DNA from: AAA044-D11 sp009705075
GTDB taxonomy: Bacteria > Actinomycetota > Actinomycetes > Nanopelagicales > Nanopelagicaceae
Direction of reading: 5' to 3'
Length of the DNA: 64,000 bases
NCBI GenBank assembly: GCA_965268675.1
Contig: OZ254179.1
Coordinates: forward strand, 1,054,001 to 1,118,000
Shown piece after piece: positions 43,147 through 52,439 of the stretch. How positions within the stretch are numbered: the first letter of the stretch is position 1; the number at the start of each line of letters is the position of its first letter. Below the pieces are notes generated by a model. That model saw only the letters and a program-made list of their open reading frames with translations, searched no databases and had not been told where the DNA came from. Position numbers and translations under genes: made by a program.

Positions 43147-44050
43147 TGCCGGCTTCTACCTTTGCAATTAGAGCTAAGCACTCCTCAATTTCGCCTTTTG
43201 CTTTTTCGGTTATGGCCATTGTTGGGTGGCGACAGTAATCAGATTTAATAATTCCTCGTCTAAATAAAATATGTTTTTCTACCGCAATTAAGAATTCTAA
43301 ATTATCAATCCAACTTGCTACCCAAGGAATAAAGGTATTTAGGCGGCGAACAAATTCAGCGCGGTCTCCAGATACAAGTGCGGTTTCAGTCCATTTATAT
43401 AAATCAGAGACACCGCAGCCTGGTTGAATTCCCTTCGCGCCGGCAGCATCGCCAGAATCCCAGAAGATTCCGCCCCAACCAATAAGGGTTTGAACTTTGC
43501 CATTAGTAATTTGTGCGACCCGCTTGATTGATTCGGCTGGTGGGCTTGTTTCGCATTTAACTATCTTCAGATTTGGGAACTCATCGGCCAAAGTCAATAA
43601 ATCAGCAACATCGGCCATGCCGCCGGCTTGAGGTAGGTGTTGAATAACCACCGGAATTTTGACCGCACCAAGTATTTGCGCAAGGTGAAAGCGAATCTGT
43701 TCGGCGCTTGGATTAAAGAATGATGGTGGCAAAATATTGATTAGATCAGCGCCCATGGCTTCATAATCTTTAGCGCGCTTTACCGCGAGTTCTGAAGAGT
43801 GATCTGCTACGGAGGCAATAACTTTTAAATCAGAGCCTTTGCGGGTTTCAAGGAGAATTTCTAATAACTTATATCGCTCAGGATCACTTAGCTTTATATT
43901 TTCGCTAGCAACACCGAAGAAGAGCACTGATTTTGCATCGATAGAAATTATCCATTTAACAAGTGATTCAAAGCTCTCATAGTCGACTTCCCCGGAATCA
44001 GTAAATGGAACGCTTAGTACCGGACAGACGCCAGAGATTAAATCTTCCAT
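43139..44050 (-). CDS. DapA-family enzyme lacking the usual Tyr
   Basis: 303 residues, DHDPS/N-acetylneuraminate-lyase fold. The Schiff-base lysine is K165 (KIVKCETSP). The residue that is normally Tyr, 28 positions before the Lys, is in the IQHLP segment (Q137/H138), and the GTTGE loop reads FGVASE (45-50). These changes argue against true DapA and fit a sugar-acid dehydratase or aldolase such as 2-keto-3-deoxy-arabonate dehydratase. It sits between kdgK and an SDR, coupled to both by overlaps. Reaction unproven. Confidence 0.8.
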   Translation of the reverse strand: MEDLISGVCPVLSVPFTDSGEVDYESFESLVKWIISIDAKSVLFFGVASENIKLSDPERYKLLEILLETRKGSDLKVIASVADHSSELAVKRAKDYEAMGADLINILPPSFFNPSAEQIRFHLAQILGAVKIPVVIQHLPQAGGMADVADLLTLADEFPNLKIVKCETSPPAESIKRVAQITNGKVQTLIGWGGIFWDSGDAAGAKGIQPGCGVSDLYKWTETALVSGDRAEFVRRLNTFIPWVASWIDNLEFLIAVEKHILFRRGIIKSDYCRHPTMAITEKAKGEIEECLALIAKVEAGNG

Positions 44051-44817
44051 TAGTAAGTAGCCCGGCCACCTGAAACATCAAAGGTAAATCCAGTTGTGAA
44101 CGAACAGGCCTTAGATGCAGCAAATGCAATTATTTCGGCAACTTCATTTGGTTCGCCCAAACGTCCTACTGGAATTTTAGAGACCATATATGCCTGCACA
44201 TCAGGGGCAACTGTTTCGTTTATAGGGGTGCGGATGACCGCTGGTGCAACGGAATTTATTGTTACTCCAAATGTTGCGCATTCTTTTGCAACTCCCTTTA
44301 CAAAACCAATAACAGCTGCTTTGGAAGAGTTATATGCCGACATTCCAGGGTTTCCTTCTTTGCCTGCAATAGAAGACAAGTGAACAATGCGGCCATATTT
44401 ATTTGCCTTCATCGATGGCATGACTTCTTGAGTTAACCAGACAGTGCCATATAAATTGATTTCAATGGTTTTTTGGAACGCTGCCCAATCAACTTCTTCA
44501 ACTGGCTTTCCGGTTGGTCCCGAGATTCCAGCAGAATTTGCGAGCGCATGGATCTGGCCATGCTCGGCCAAGATTTCGGCAACAACTTTTTTGACTTCGG
44601 ACTGCACGGACACATCTAGAACTTTGTAACTAACCTTGCCGCCAGCAGCGGTAATTTCTGCGACTGTAGTTTTGAGTCCCTCTTCATTTAAATCAAGACA
44701 GACGACGGTGCCTTCGCGCTCGGCTATTAATTGCGCGGCCGCCTTGCCGATTCCGCTAGCTGCCCCAGTTACCAATACAACCTGACCTGCAAAACTCGTT
44801 AAATTTGAAGCAGTCAT
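44050..44817 (-). CDS. Short-chain dehydrogenase/reductase
   Basis: 255 residues from ATG 44817, chosen because SDRs normally have ~10 residues before the glycine motif and GGAG lies upstream; an ATG at 44865 would add 16. TGAASGIG near 17-24, NSAG near 97-100, LSSIAGKEG (~148), YNSSKAA near 162-166. First gene of the minus operon with the DapA-family enzyme (1-base overlap), kdgK, eda and another SDR. Probably a sugar or aldonate dehydrogenase generating substrate for the operon. Confidence 0.85.
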   Translation of the reverse strand: MTASNLTSFAGQVVLVTGAASGIGKAAAQLIAEREGTVVCLDLNEEGLKTTVAEITAAGGKVSYKVLDVSVQSEVKKVVAEILAEHGQIHALANSAGISGPTGKPVEEVDWAAFQKTIEINLYGTVWLTQEVMPSMKANKYGRIVHLSSIAGKEGNPGMSAYNSSKAAVIGFVKGVAKECATFGVTINSVAPAVIRTPINETVAPDVQAYMVSKIPVGRLGEPNEVAEIIAFAASKACSFTTGFTFDVSGGRATY

Positions 44818-44900
44818 CAGCTCTGAATTCTCCGTCTCATTATTTAAATTTATGCGATATCTCATAGTAGTCCACTGGCCTCATCCTTTATAGTGCCTGT

Positions 44901-45791
44901 ATGAGTCATAACTTCAATCTTAAAATTTGGGACGAACGCCGATGTCAGGTTGGCGAGGGGCCAGTTGCTATCGGTCCCGATAACTCAGATATTTTGTGGG
45001 TAGATATCATGGGTAAGTTAGTTCATAAACGAAATTTGCAAACTGGCGCAATCAGTTCATATGAGACTCCGGAACATGTTGGCTTTGTTATTCCATGTGC
45101 AGATGGGTCAGAGATTCTTGGAACCGCCAACGGTCCTATTCGTCGTAGTAAAGATGGATCCATTAGTAAATTGCCGACTCTTATTGATGCAGATGGAGCT
45201 ATCCCTTCATTTCCACACCGTTGGAATGATGCGAAGGTTGCACCTGATGGACATTTGTTTTTAGGAAATATGCCGTATGAGTGGGCAGATAATGTAAGCA
45301 AATGTGGGCTCTATCGTCTTGATAAAAGTGGTTCGCAGTTAACTAAAGTTTTAGATGGTGTCTGGTTGAGCAATGGAATAGCTTGGTCAGCAGATGGCAA
45401 GACCATGTTTTATGTTGACACCTTCGCGAAGTCAATAGACAGCTTTGATTACGCAGATGGTGAAATTTCAAATCGTAGAGTTCGATGGCGAGTAACAGAT
45501 GACTCGCAAGGGCTACCGGATGGAATGTGTATTGATTCTGAAGATGGAATTTGGGTTGCCTTCTGGAGCGGATCTTGTCTTCGACGTTTTGATAAAGATT
45601 TCAATATTACTGATGTAATTGAAATGCCTGTGCCCATGGTTACAAGTGCCGCATTTGTTGGTCCAAATTTTGAACAAATGATAATTACATCCGCGCACGA
45701 CGGCGTTGCAGATGCTGGCGAGGATTGGGGTAAAACCTTTATTTGCACACCAAAAGTCCCAGGCGTCGCACCAACACTTTTCCCAAATTAA
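44901..45791 (+). CDS. SMP-30/gluconolactonase-family lactonase
   Basis: 296 residues, six-bladed propeller family. Metal ligands can be read: Glu in CQVGEGPV (~19), Asn in RWNDAKVAPDG (~108), Asn in WLSNGIAWS (~156) and Asp in LPDGMCID (~208). It hydrolyses sugar lactones to aldonic acids. It heads a plus operon with a TIM-barrel protein, SDR, MtnK-like kinase and enolase-like protein. Divergent from the SDR/DapA operon. Confidence 0.87.
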   Translation: MSHNFNLKIWDERRCQVGEGPVAIGPDNSDILWVDIMGKLVHKRNLQTGAISSYETPEHVGFVIPCADGSEILGTANGPIRRSKDGSISKLPTLIDADGAIPSFPHRWNDAKVAPDGHLFLGNMPYEWADNVSKCGLYRLDKSGSQLTKVLDGVWLSNGIAWSADGKTMFYVDTFAKSIDSFDYADGEISNRRVRWRVTDDSQGLPDGMCIDSEDGIWVAFWSGSCLRRFDKDFNITDVIEMPVPMVTSAAFVGPNFEQMIITSAHDGVADAGEDWGKTFICTPKVPGVAPTLFPN

Positions 45792-45836
45792 TTACTTATA
45801 AACCTATAAAACCTATAACCAATAAGAAGGAATGAA

Positions 45837-46769
45837 ATGACCGAATCAAGTAACTGGCCATCAACTCGCGATCCCCAGGGTCCAATGAAGAAGTCGATTT
45901 CACTTCTCGCAAAACAGAGTATTCAAAGCGCAGATGCTGACGGATTGCCAGAATCGACCAAACGCTTTGCTGATGGTTCACGTTGGAAAATTGAAATTCC
46001 ATCTGTTGAAGGCCCTGCCGCATTCAAAGTCGTACTTGAAGAGGCTAAAAAATATAAATTGCCAGTCGCCCGTATTTCACAAGGCTCCGGAATCATGATG
46101 CAGACCGATACTGAAATTAAAGAGATGGTCGCAATCGGCAAGAGTGAAAATATTGAAGTCTGTTTATTCGTCGGCCCACGTGCATCATGGGATATCGGAA
46201 AGCAAGTTCTCTCATCTGCTGGCGGTGTTGCTAACCCAACACTTCGCGGCGGGGATCAACTTCGTTATGCAGTTGAAGATGTACTTCATGGCGCAGATCT
46301 TGGAATTCGCTCAGTTCTAGTTGGCGATATGGGGCTACTCAAAGTTCTTGGAGATGCCAAGCGAAATGGCGATCTACCGAGTGACTTCATTCTCAAGACT
46401 TCAGTTGCGATGCCTTGCAACAACCCAGCTACTGCTGCTCTTATGGTCTCCATGGGTGCATCAACTTTGAATCTTGCAACCGATCTCTCACTCCAACAAA
46501 TTGCCGCAATCCGCGCGCAAGTAGATGTGCCAGTTGATGTCTATGTTGAAGGTCCAGATGATTTCGGTGGCCCAGTTCGACATTATGAAGTTGCAGATTT
46601 GGTTCGCGTTGCCGCACCTATCTATTTGAAATTCACTGTTCGAAATTCTCCAGGCCTTTATCCATCCGGAACTCATATCCAAGGAGTTGTTGAATCGACT
46701 GCTCGCGAACGTGTTCGCCGCGCATCTATCGGTTATTCAATGCTCACTCGCTATGGTTTCGAGAAATAA
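45837..46769 (+). CDS. TIM-barrel protein, possibly peptidase-U32-like
   Basis: 310 residues, no signal peptide. The pattern of short beta-strands (LPVARIS, IEVCLFVGPR, GIRSVLVGDMGLL, VDVYVEGPDD, PIYLKFTVRN) indicates a TIM barrel. The later segments resemble uncharacterised small U32-family members found in sugar-acid clusters, but I am not certain. A good ribosome site (AAGGAATGAA) precedes ATG 45837. It is the second gene of the lactonase operon, followed by an SDR after 3 bases. Catalytic role unknown; a lyase or isomerase is as likely as a peptidase. Confidence 0.55.
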   Translation: MTESSNWPSTRDPQGPMKKSISLLAKQSIQSADADGLPESTKRFADGSRWKIEIPSVEGPAAFKVVLEEAKKYKLPVARISQGSGIMMQTDTEIKEMVAIGKSENIEVCLFVGPRASWDIGKQVLSSAGGVANPTLRGGDQLRYAVEDVLHGADLGIRSVLVGDMGLLKVLGDAKRNGDLPSDFILKTSVAMPCNNPATAALMVSMGASTLNLATDLSLQQIAAIRAQVDVPVDVYVEGPDDFGGPVRHYEVADLVRVAAPIYLKFTVRNSPGLYPSGTHIQGVVESTARERVRRASIGYSMLTRYGFEK

Positions 46770-46772
46770 TCG

Positions 46773-47447
46773 ATGCCGAACCTTTTAATCTTTGGATCTA
46801 CCGGCACTCTTGGTGGGGCAATCCTCGATAAGTATCGTAGTGAAGGCTGGGATGTAACCTGCGCAGTTCGCAAGGTGGTAAATGATTGCGATATTCGATT
46901 ACCTCTTGCTTTAGATGACATCAAGGCTAAGAAGTTTGATGCTGTTGTATTTGCGCAAGGCGCGAATGTAAATGGCTCTGCAATGCAGACTGGTACCAAA
47001 GAGCTAAACGACTTATTTGAAGCCAACGTCACAGTTATTGCCGAAAGTATCTCAACTCTTATGGGCGCTGGTTCAATTAGCGAAGGTGGCAAAGTTGTTA
47101 TCTTGAGCTCGCTCTGGGAGCAATTTACTCGACAAGAAAAATTTGCTTACTCAGTTACTAAGGCCGCGGTTGGTGGCTTGGTTCGTTCGCTCGCCGTTGA
47201 CCTTGGCCGACAGAAGAAAATTCTTGTAAATGGAATTCTTCCTGGCATCGTCAACAGCCCAATGGTTGCGCGCACGCTCTCACCTGAGCAGGTTGCAAAT
47301 GTTTTAGGACAAACTCCTGGTGGTGAACTTGCGACTCCGGTTGATGTTGCAAATAGCGTTTACATGTTTGGTTCAAATCTAAATACCGGAATCTCTGGCC
47401 AAAGTATCTTTGTTGATCGCGGATTTTCAATCGCTCGCACTATTTAG
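46773..47447 (+). CDS. Short SDR-family oxidoreductase
   Basis: 224 residues. N-terminal FGSTGTLGGAI near 6-16 for NAD(P), Ser in LSSLWEQF (~110) and Y-x-x-x-K as AYSVTKAA near 123-127; the C-terminal FVDRGFS is typical. Shorter than the other SDRs here, lacking a few strand/helix turns. Third gene of the lactonase operon. Substrate unknown. Confidence 0.8.
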   Translation: MPNLLIFGSTGTLGGAILDKYRSEGWDVTCAVRKVVNDCDIRLPLALDDIKAKKFDAVVFAQGANVNGSAMQTGTKELNDLFEANVTVIAESISTLMGAGSISEGGKVVILSSLWEQFTRQEKFAYSVTKAAVGGLVRSLAVDLGRQKKILVNGILPGIVNSPMVARTLSPEQVANVLGQTPGGELATPVDVANSVYMFGSNLNTGISGQSIFVDRGFSIARTI

Positions 47448-47453
47448 GCAACT

Positions 47454-48431
47454 GTGATGGAGAAAGAACTTTTAAACGAGAGCACAGTCGTTGCCTATTT
47501 AACTAAGCGCGGAATCATCAGTGGTGCAGCGCAGATTGAAGAGCTAACCGGTGGCGTCTCCAATGTAGTTCTCGGTATCAAATCTGGAGATAAAGACTTA
47601 GTTCTTAAGCAAGCACTTCCGCAATTGAAGGTTGCTGCGGTCTGGAAAGCAGATCAACGTCGCGCAATTGTCGAAGCAAATGGCATGAAACTTCTACATT
47701 CAATAACGCCAGAGAGCGTGCCAGATTTAATTGATTTAGATCCCGAAGAATTTACCTTAACGATGGATCGCCTGCCCCGCGAATGTACGGTTTGGAAAAC
47801 TGATTTACTCGAAGGTGTCATTAAGCCAAACGTTGGAAGAGATTTGGGTCCAATTCTTGCGACCTGGCACAACTTCGGTGCAAATTCCAAAGAATCCCGC
47901 GATGCCTACATGGAAGATTCACTCTTCGACCAATTGCGCGTGACGCCCTTTTATCGCGCAGTGGCCAAGGTAAACCCAGCACTTGATGCCCAGATTCAAG
48001 AGCTAATCACCGAGATCACAACAATTAAAATAACGCTGGTCCATGGTGATTTCTCGCCAAAGAACATCATGATTACTGGCACCGATAAACCAATCGTGCT
48101 GGACTTTGAAGTAATGCATACCGGTAATCCAGTATTCGATCTGGGCTTTGTAAGTGCTCATCTGCTCTGCAAATACTTGCGCACGGAAGATTCAAGCCAA
48201 CGTTCGCTGCTGCGCGAAACCGCAATCGCATTTATAAACTCGTACGCCCAAACCTGCAATATTCCTGCTGCTACTTCTCTCCCGCATCACGTCGCAGTGA
48301 TAGCACTTGCCAGAGTTGAAGGAGTATCGCCTGTGAACTATCTAGATGAGGCAGCAAAGGCTAGAGTTCAAAGCGTGACTAAAGCAGCAATCGCAAACCC
48401 AGACATTACTTTTGAAGGTTTATTTGCATGA
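47454..48431 (+). CDS. APH-fold kinase, 5-methylthioribose-kinase-like
   Basis: 325 residues of the aminoglycoside-phosphotransferase fold. LVLKQALPQLK near 49-59 (ATP Lys) with the following RRAIVEA resembles MtnK; catalytic HGD is H197-G-D199 with N204, and DFE is D217-F-E219. MtnK-type enzymes phosphorylate a sugar at C1, but no other methionine-salvage gene is present. Its stop overlaps the enolase-like start by 4 bases, so its phosphorylated product is the natural candidate substrate for that protein. GTG 47454 and ATG 47457 are equivalent starts. Confidence 0.78.
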   Translation: MMEKELLNESTVVAYLTKRGIISGAAQIEELTGGVSNVVLGIKSGDKDLVLKQALPQLKVAAVWKADQRRAIVEANGMKLLHSITPESVPDLIDLDPEEFTLTMDRLPRECTVWKTDLLEGVIKPNVGRDLGPILATWHNFGANSKESRDAYMEDSLFDQLRVTPFYRAVAKVNPALDAQIQELITEITTIKITLVHGDFSPKNIMITGTDKPIVLDFEVMHTGNPVFDLGFVSAHLLCKYLRTEDSSQRSLLRETAIAFINSYAQTCNIPAATSLPHHVAVIALARVEGVSPVNYLDEAAKARVQSVTKAAIANPDITFEGLFA

Positions 48432-49702
48432 GCATAAAAAACTTAGTTGGCTATCAAGTTCTCGATTCCAGAGGACGCCCAACAGTCGCAGTAACCTTGA
48501 CTTTGTCAGATGGTTCAATCCACACAGCGCGCGTCCCTTCTGGTGCATCCACCGGCGCCCATGAAGCAAAAGAACTTCGTGACATAGATACTAAATTTGC
48601 TGAGAAATTTTATGGTGGTAAATCTGTCTACCAGGCCGTTGAAAATATTAATTCAGTTATCGCGCCTCGCTTAAAAGGCCATCGCCCAATTCCACTTGCT
48701 ACTGATGGGATTTTGGTCGAACTAGATCACACGCCCGATCACCATCTGCTTGGCGCTAATGCGCTGCTTGCGGTTTCAATTGCTGTTGCAAAAGCCGCGG
48801 CACACACCGCAGGACTTTCACTTGCAAGATATTTTCAACCTGAAGGTAAATTATTAATCCCAATGCCAATGGTAAATATTCTCTCTGGTGGCGCACATGC
48901 GAATCGCACTATAGATATTCAAGATGTACTAGTGCTACCTAATGGCGCAACTTCATTCACCGAAGCGCTCTCCTGGATTGTTGCAATCCGCGAACTTGCC
49001 GCAAGCAAAGGTGCAAAAGCTGGAGCAATCACGCATCTAATCGCCGACGAAGGTGGCTTAGGTATTGCATTCCCGACAATCGATAACGCTCTGGAATTTG
49101 TCACGGGATGTATCAAGGAAGTTGGTTTAGAGCCTGGCAAGCAGGTAAGTCTGGCAATCGATGTCGCCTCTACTCAATTCTTTGACGGCGATAAATATAA
49201 GTTAACCGCACTTGGCAGAGAATTTAGCCGAGAAGAGTTCGTAGCTTTTATTTCTAAGCTGGTCGGTGATCATCCAATTCTCTCTATCGAAGATCCATTT
49301 GCCGAAGACGATTGGCAATCATGGTCAGAATTTATGAAGAGCGCACCAAAGCATTTACAGGTTTTGGGCGATGATTTATTCACGACAAATCTTGGACGCC
49401 TACAGCGCGGCATCGATGAATCAAGTGCCAATGCGATTTTGATCAAAGCCAACCAAAATGGCTTAGTTACATCGACCCAGAAAGTTTTAACTACCGCCCA
49501 AGCCAATAATTTTAAGACCGTTGTATCTGCCCGAAGTGGTGAGACTGAAGATTCCTGGCTTGCAGATTTAGCCACTGGTTGGCGCGCTTCTCAAATTAAA
49601 GTTGGCTCAACTCATGGCGCAGATCGCACCGCAAAGTGGAATCGCTTATTAGAACTAGAAGCAACTGAAAATTGCGAGTTCGCAAAGCCTTTTCAGTTTT
49701 AA
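48428..49702 (+). CDS. Diverged enolase paralog
   Basis: 424 residues, full enolase length and alignable throughout (VLDSRGRPTV, PSGASTGAHEA, DEGG, SGETED). Metal ligands D245, E288 and D315, base K340, E208, H157 and K391 are retained. Two positions differ from true enolases: the phosphate-binding/catalytic His of SHRSGETED is Ala (A368 in SARSGETED), and the catalytic Glu of QEF is Asp (D166 in IQDV). It therefore probably dehydrates a different phosphorylated acid than 2-phosphoglycerate. It overlaps the MtnK-like kinase by 4 bases and ends the lactonase operon, 8 bases from the convergent dehydratase stop. Confidence 0.85.
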   Translation: MSIKNLVGYQVLDSRGRPTVAVTLTLSDGSIHTARVPSGASTGAHEAKELRDIDTKFAEKFYGGKSVYQAVENINSVIAPRLKGHRPIPLATDGILVELDHTPDHHLLGANALLAVSIAVAKAAAHTAGLSLARYFQPEGKLLIPMPMVNILSGGAHANRTIDIQDVLVLPNGATSFTEALSWIVAIRELAASKGAKAGAITHLIADEGGLGIAFPTIDNALEFVTGCIKEVGLEPGKQVSLAIDVASTQFFDGDKYKLTALGREFSREEFVAFISKLVGDHPILSIEDPFAEDDWQSWSEFMKSAPKHLQVLGDDLFTTNLGRLQRGIDESSANAILIKANQNGLVTSTQKVLTTAQANNFKTVVSARSGETEDSWLADLATGWRASQIKVGSTHGADRTAKWNRLLELEATENCEFAKPFQF

Positions 49703-49710
49703 ACTAAAAA

Positions 49711-51438
49711 CTAATGTGAGTGGCGAGGAATTCCGCTTCCGGAAGAGCCATTTAGGAAATCAAGATCGGCGCCAAGGTGTGCTTGTTGCACTGTCTCGTA
49801 ATAAAGCTTGGACCAACCACGTGTGTGCTTAGGAGCTGGTGCTACCCATGCAGCTTTACGCTTTGCCATCTCTTCTTCAGAAACGAGCAAGTTAATTGAA
49901 CGATTTGGAACATTGAGTTCAATCATGTCGCCGGTTTTCACAAGAGCAAGTGGGCCACCGACTGCAGCTTCTGGTGAAGTATGCAGAAGAACAGTTCCGT
50001 AGGCAGTTCCTGACATACGTGCATCGGAGATACGAACCATGTCAGTAATTCCTTGTTCCAGAAGTTTTCTTGGAATTGGCATATTGCCAACTTCTGGGAA
50101 TCCTGGGAAACCACGAGGACCGGCATGCTTCAAAACAAGCACTGTGTCTTTTGTTACGGCAAGGTTCATATCTTCTGAAGCAATCAAATAATCTTCAATC
50201 TCTTCAAAGACAAGTGCTTCACCGGTGTGAACCATCAGCTCTGGCGTCGCTGCTGATACTTTGAGAACGCAACCATCGGGCGCTAGAGAACCCTTAAGAA
50301 CAACAATTCCTGAACCAGCTTTTTGGAATGGCTTTGATGCTGGTGTGATTACATCTGCGTTCCAAGATTCGGCTTTTGCAATGTTCTCGCCCACAGTCTT
50401 TCCAGAAACCGTAATCTGTTCAGTGTGCAGCATGCCTTCAATTTCCTTCATTACTGCTGGAAGCCCGCCGGCATCAAAGAACTCTTCCATCAAATATTTA
50501 CCTGATGGCATTAAGTTCACCAATACTGGGACTTCGCGAGCCAATGAATCGAAATCATCTAGTTCAAGCTTTACACCGATACGACCAGCGATTGCAAGCA
50601 AGTGAACAACAGCGTTTGTTGATCCACCAATTGCAGCATTAACTTTGATTGCATTTTCGAATGCTTCGCGAGTCAGAACTGTTGAAAGTTTCTGATCGTC
50701 ATAAACCATTTGAACAATTCGGCGCCCAGCTTCTTGTGAAGTAGAGAAGCGACGAGCATCTACTGCAGGAATTGCTGCGCTTCCTGGGAGTTGAACTCCA
50801 AGTGCTTCAGTAACGCATGCCATCGTTGAAGCAGTTCCCATCGTCATACAAGAACCATTTGAACGAGCAGAACAAGATTCCATTGCGAAAAATTCTTCAA
50901 TACTTAATTTACCTGCGCGAATTTGCTCTGAATATTTCCAGACCGCGGTACCCGAACCAAGAGTCTCACCTTTGTAGCGACCATTTAACATCGGGCCGCC
51001 GGTAATCATCAAAGTTGGAAGATCTACTGATGCTGCTCCCATCAACATTCCTGGTGGCGTCTTATCGCAACCAGCAAGTAAGACAACGCCATCGAGTGGG
51101 TTAGAACGAATTAACTCTTCAGTCTCCATTGCAAGCAAGTTGCGCCAAAGCATTGTTGTTGGACGCTGTACTGGTTCGCCAAGTGACATCGTTGGGAACT
51201 CGAGTGGAAAGCCACCGGCCTCCCAAACTCCGCGCTTCACGGCTTCAGCAACGCGATCGAGGTGAGCATTGCAAGGGTTGAGTTCTGACCAAGTTGTTGC
51301 GATACCGATTACTGGCTTGTCGGAAAATACCTCGGAGCCGAATCCCATATTGCGGAATCGCTCGCGATAGATATATCCATGCTTTCCTTCGGCCTTGAAC
51401 CAATTTTCGCTACGTCTCTTAAATACCTCTTCGCTCAT
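49711..51438 (-). CDS. IlvD/EDD-family sugar-acid dehydratase 2
   Basis: 575 residues; Fe-S cysteines C56 (NPCN), C124 (GCDKT) and C197 (SCMTMG). It is clearly related to the dehydratase at 38070 but diverged, so not a recent duplicate. Also of the sugar-acid [2Fe-2S] type. Divergent from an FAH-family hydrolase (130-base gap), a pairing typical of non-phosphorylative L-fucose, L-rhamnose or L-arabinose pathways. ATG 51438 has GAGGAG 13 bases upstream. Confidence 0.85.
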   Translation of the reverse strand: MSEEVFKRRSENWFKAEGKHGYIYRERFRNMGFGSEVFSDKPVIGIATTWSELNPCNAHLDRVAEAVKRGVWEAGGFPLEFPTMSLGEPVQRPTTMLWRNLLAMETEELIRSNPLDGVVLLAGCDKTPPGMLMGAASVDLPTLMITGGPMLNGRYKGETLGSGTAVWKYSEQIRAGKLSIEEFFAMESCSARSNGSCMTMGTASTMACVTEALGVQLPGSAAIPAVDARRFSTSQEAGRRIVQMVYDDQKLSTVLTREAFENAIKVNAAIGGSTNAVVHLLAIAGRIGVKLELDDFDSLAREVPVLVNLMPSGKYLMEEFFDAGGLPAVMKEIEGMLHTEQITVSGKTVGENIAKAESWNADVITPASKPFQKAGSGIVVLKGSLAPDGCVLKVSAATPELMVHTGEALVFEEIEDYLIASEDMNLAVTKDTVLVLKHAGPRGFPGFPEVGNMPIPRKLLEQGITDMVRISDARMSGTAYGTVLLHTSPEAAVGGPLALVKTGDMIELNVPNRSINLLVSEEEMAKRKAAWVAPAPKHTRGWSKLYYETVQQAHLGADLDFLNGSSGSGIPRHSH

Positions 51439-51568
51439 GCGGGCAATCTACTCCTCGGACAACTTCTTCGTCTACTAGGACAAGTCGTTTCATCTCACAT
51501 TTTGGCCATTTTGTAATAACTAATTAAGGCACTAAATTTCAATTACTCAAAACCTGTAAGGGGATCAA

Positions 51569-52423
51569 ATGCGCATTGCACGCCTTGGAGAATTCAATAA
51601 AGAAAAACCTGCTGTAGTAATCAATGACAGTGAAGCGGTATTTGTTGATGATGTGATTGCTGATTGGAATCGCGTTGAACTCGAAAACGGCGCACTTGAA
51701 AAGGTGACAAAGCTTGATCTTTCATCACGCCCTCGAGTTAATATCTCCGATTACCGATTAGGTTCACCAGTTGCTCGTCCCACAAAGGCAATTTGTGTTG
51801 GATTGAACTATAAGCAACATGCAATTGAAACAGGAATGACCGCACCAGTTGAGCCAATTATTTTCATGAAGGCCCCGGACACTGTTATCGGTGGAAATGA
51901 TGATGTAATCATCCCGCCAAATTCAGTTAAGACAGATTACGAAGTTGAAATTTGCGTTGTCATCAAGAAGCGTGCGTTGTATTTGAAGTCACCAGAAGAG
52001 GCGGCAGATTACATTCTTGGTTATACAGTTTCACAAGACGTTTCTGAGCGCTACTGGCAGGTTGAGCGTTCAGGTCAATGGGTAAAGGGAAAATCTTTCC
52101 CAACATTTAATCCAGTTGGTCCATGGATTGTTACGACAGATGAGATGAAAGATCCACAAAATCTTCGTTTATGGTGCACGGTTGATGGCGAATCACGTCA
52201 AGATTCAAATACCAGTGACATGATCTTTGATATCAACTATTGCGTCTGGTATTTGTCACAAGTTATGGAGCTTCATGCTGGCGACATAATCAACTCGGGT
52301 ACACCACAAGGAGTTGGGATGGGCTTTAAGCCAGAGAAATTTCTCAAAGGTGGCGAAGTTGTTGAGACTGGTATTGATGGAATTGGTTCAATTACAAACC
52401 ACTTCAAGAACTACAAGGCTTAA
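51569..52423 (+). CDS. Fumarylacetoacetate-hydrolase-family enzyme
   Basis: 284 residues, FAH fold. Metal-binding E125 and E127 (TDYEVEI) and D157 (SQDVSER), plus VGLNYKQHAIE near 77-87 and the closing INSGTPQGVGMG near 240-251. Family activities include hydrolysis of 2,4-diketo-3-deoxy acids and 2-keto-4-pentenoate hydration. With dehydratase 2 next door, cleavage of a diketo-deoxy sugar acid is likely. A ribosome site AAGGGGATC precedes ATG 51569. Monocistronic. Confidence 0.87.
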   Translation: MRIARLGEFNKEKPAVVINDSEAVFVDDVIADWNRVELENGALEKVTKLDLSSRPRVNISDYRLGSPVARPTKAICVGLNYKQHAIETGMTAPVEPIIFMKAPDTVIGGNDDVIIPPNSVKTDYEVEICVVIKKRALYLKSPEEAADYILGYTVSQDVSERYWQVERSGQWVKGKSFPTFNPVGPWIVTTDEMKDPQNLRLWCTVDGESRQDSNTSDMIFDINYCVWYLSQVMELHAGDIINSGTPQGVGMGFKPEKFLKGGEVVETGIDGIGSITNHFKNYKA

Positions 52424-52439
52424 TTAACTTTAAAATTAA

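Noticed and set aside
48428..49702. Treating the enolase-like gene as the housekeeping enolase
   Set aside because: Loss of the active-site His and Glu-to-Asp change, plus catabolic context, argue against the glycolytic enzyme.
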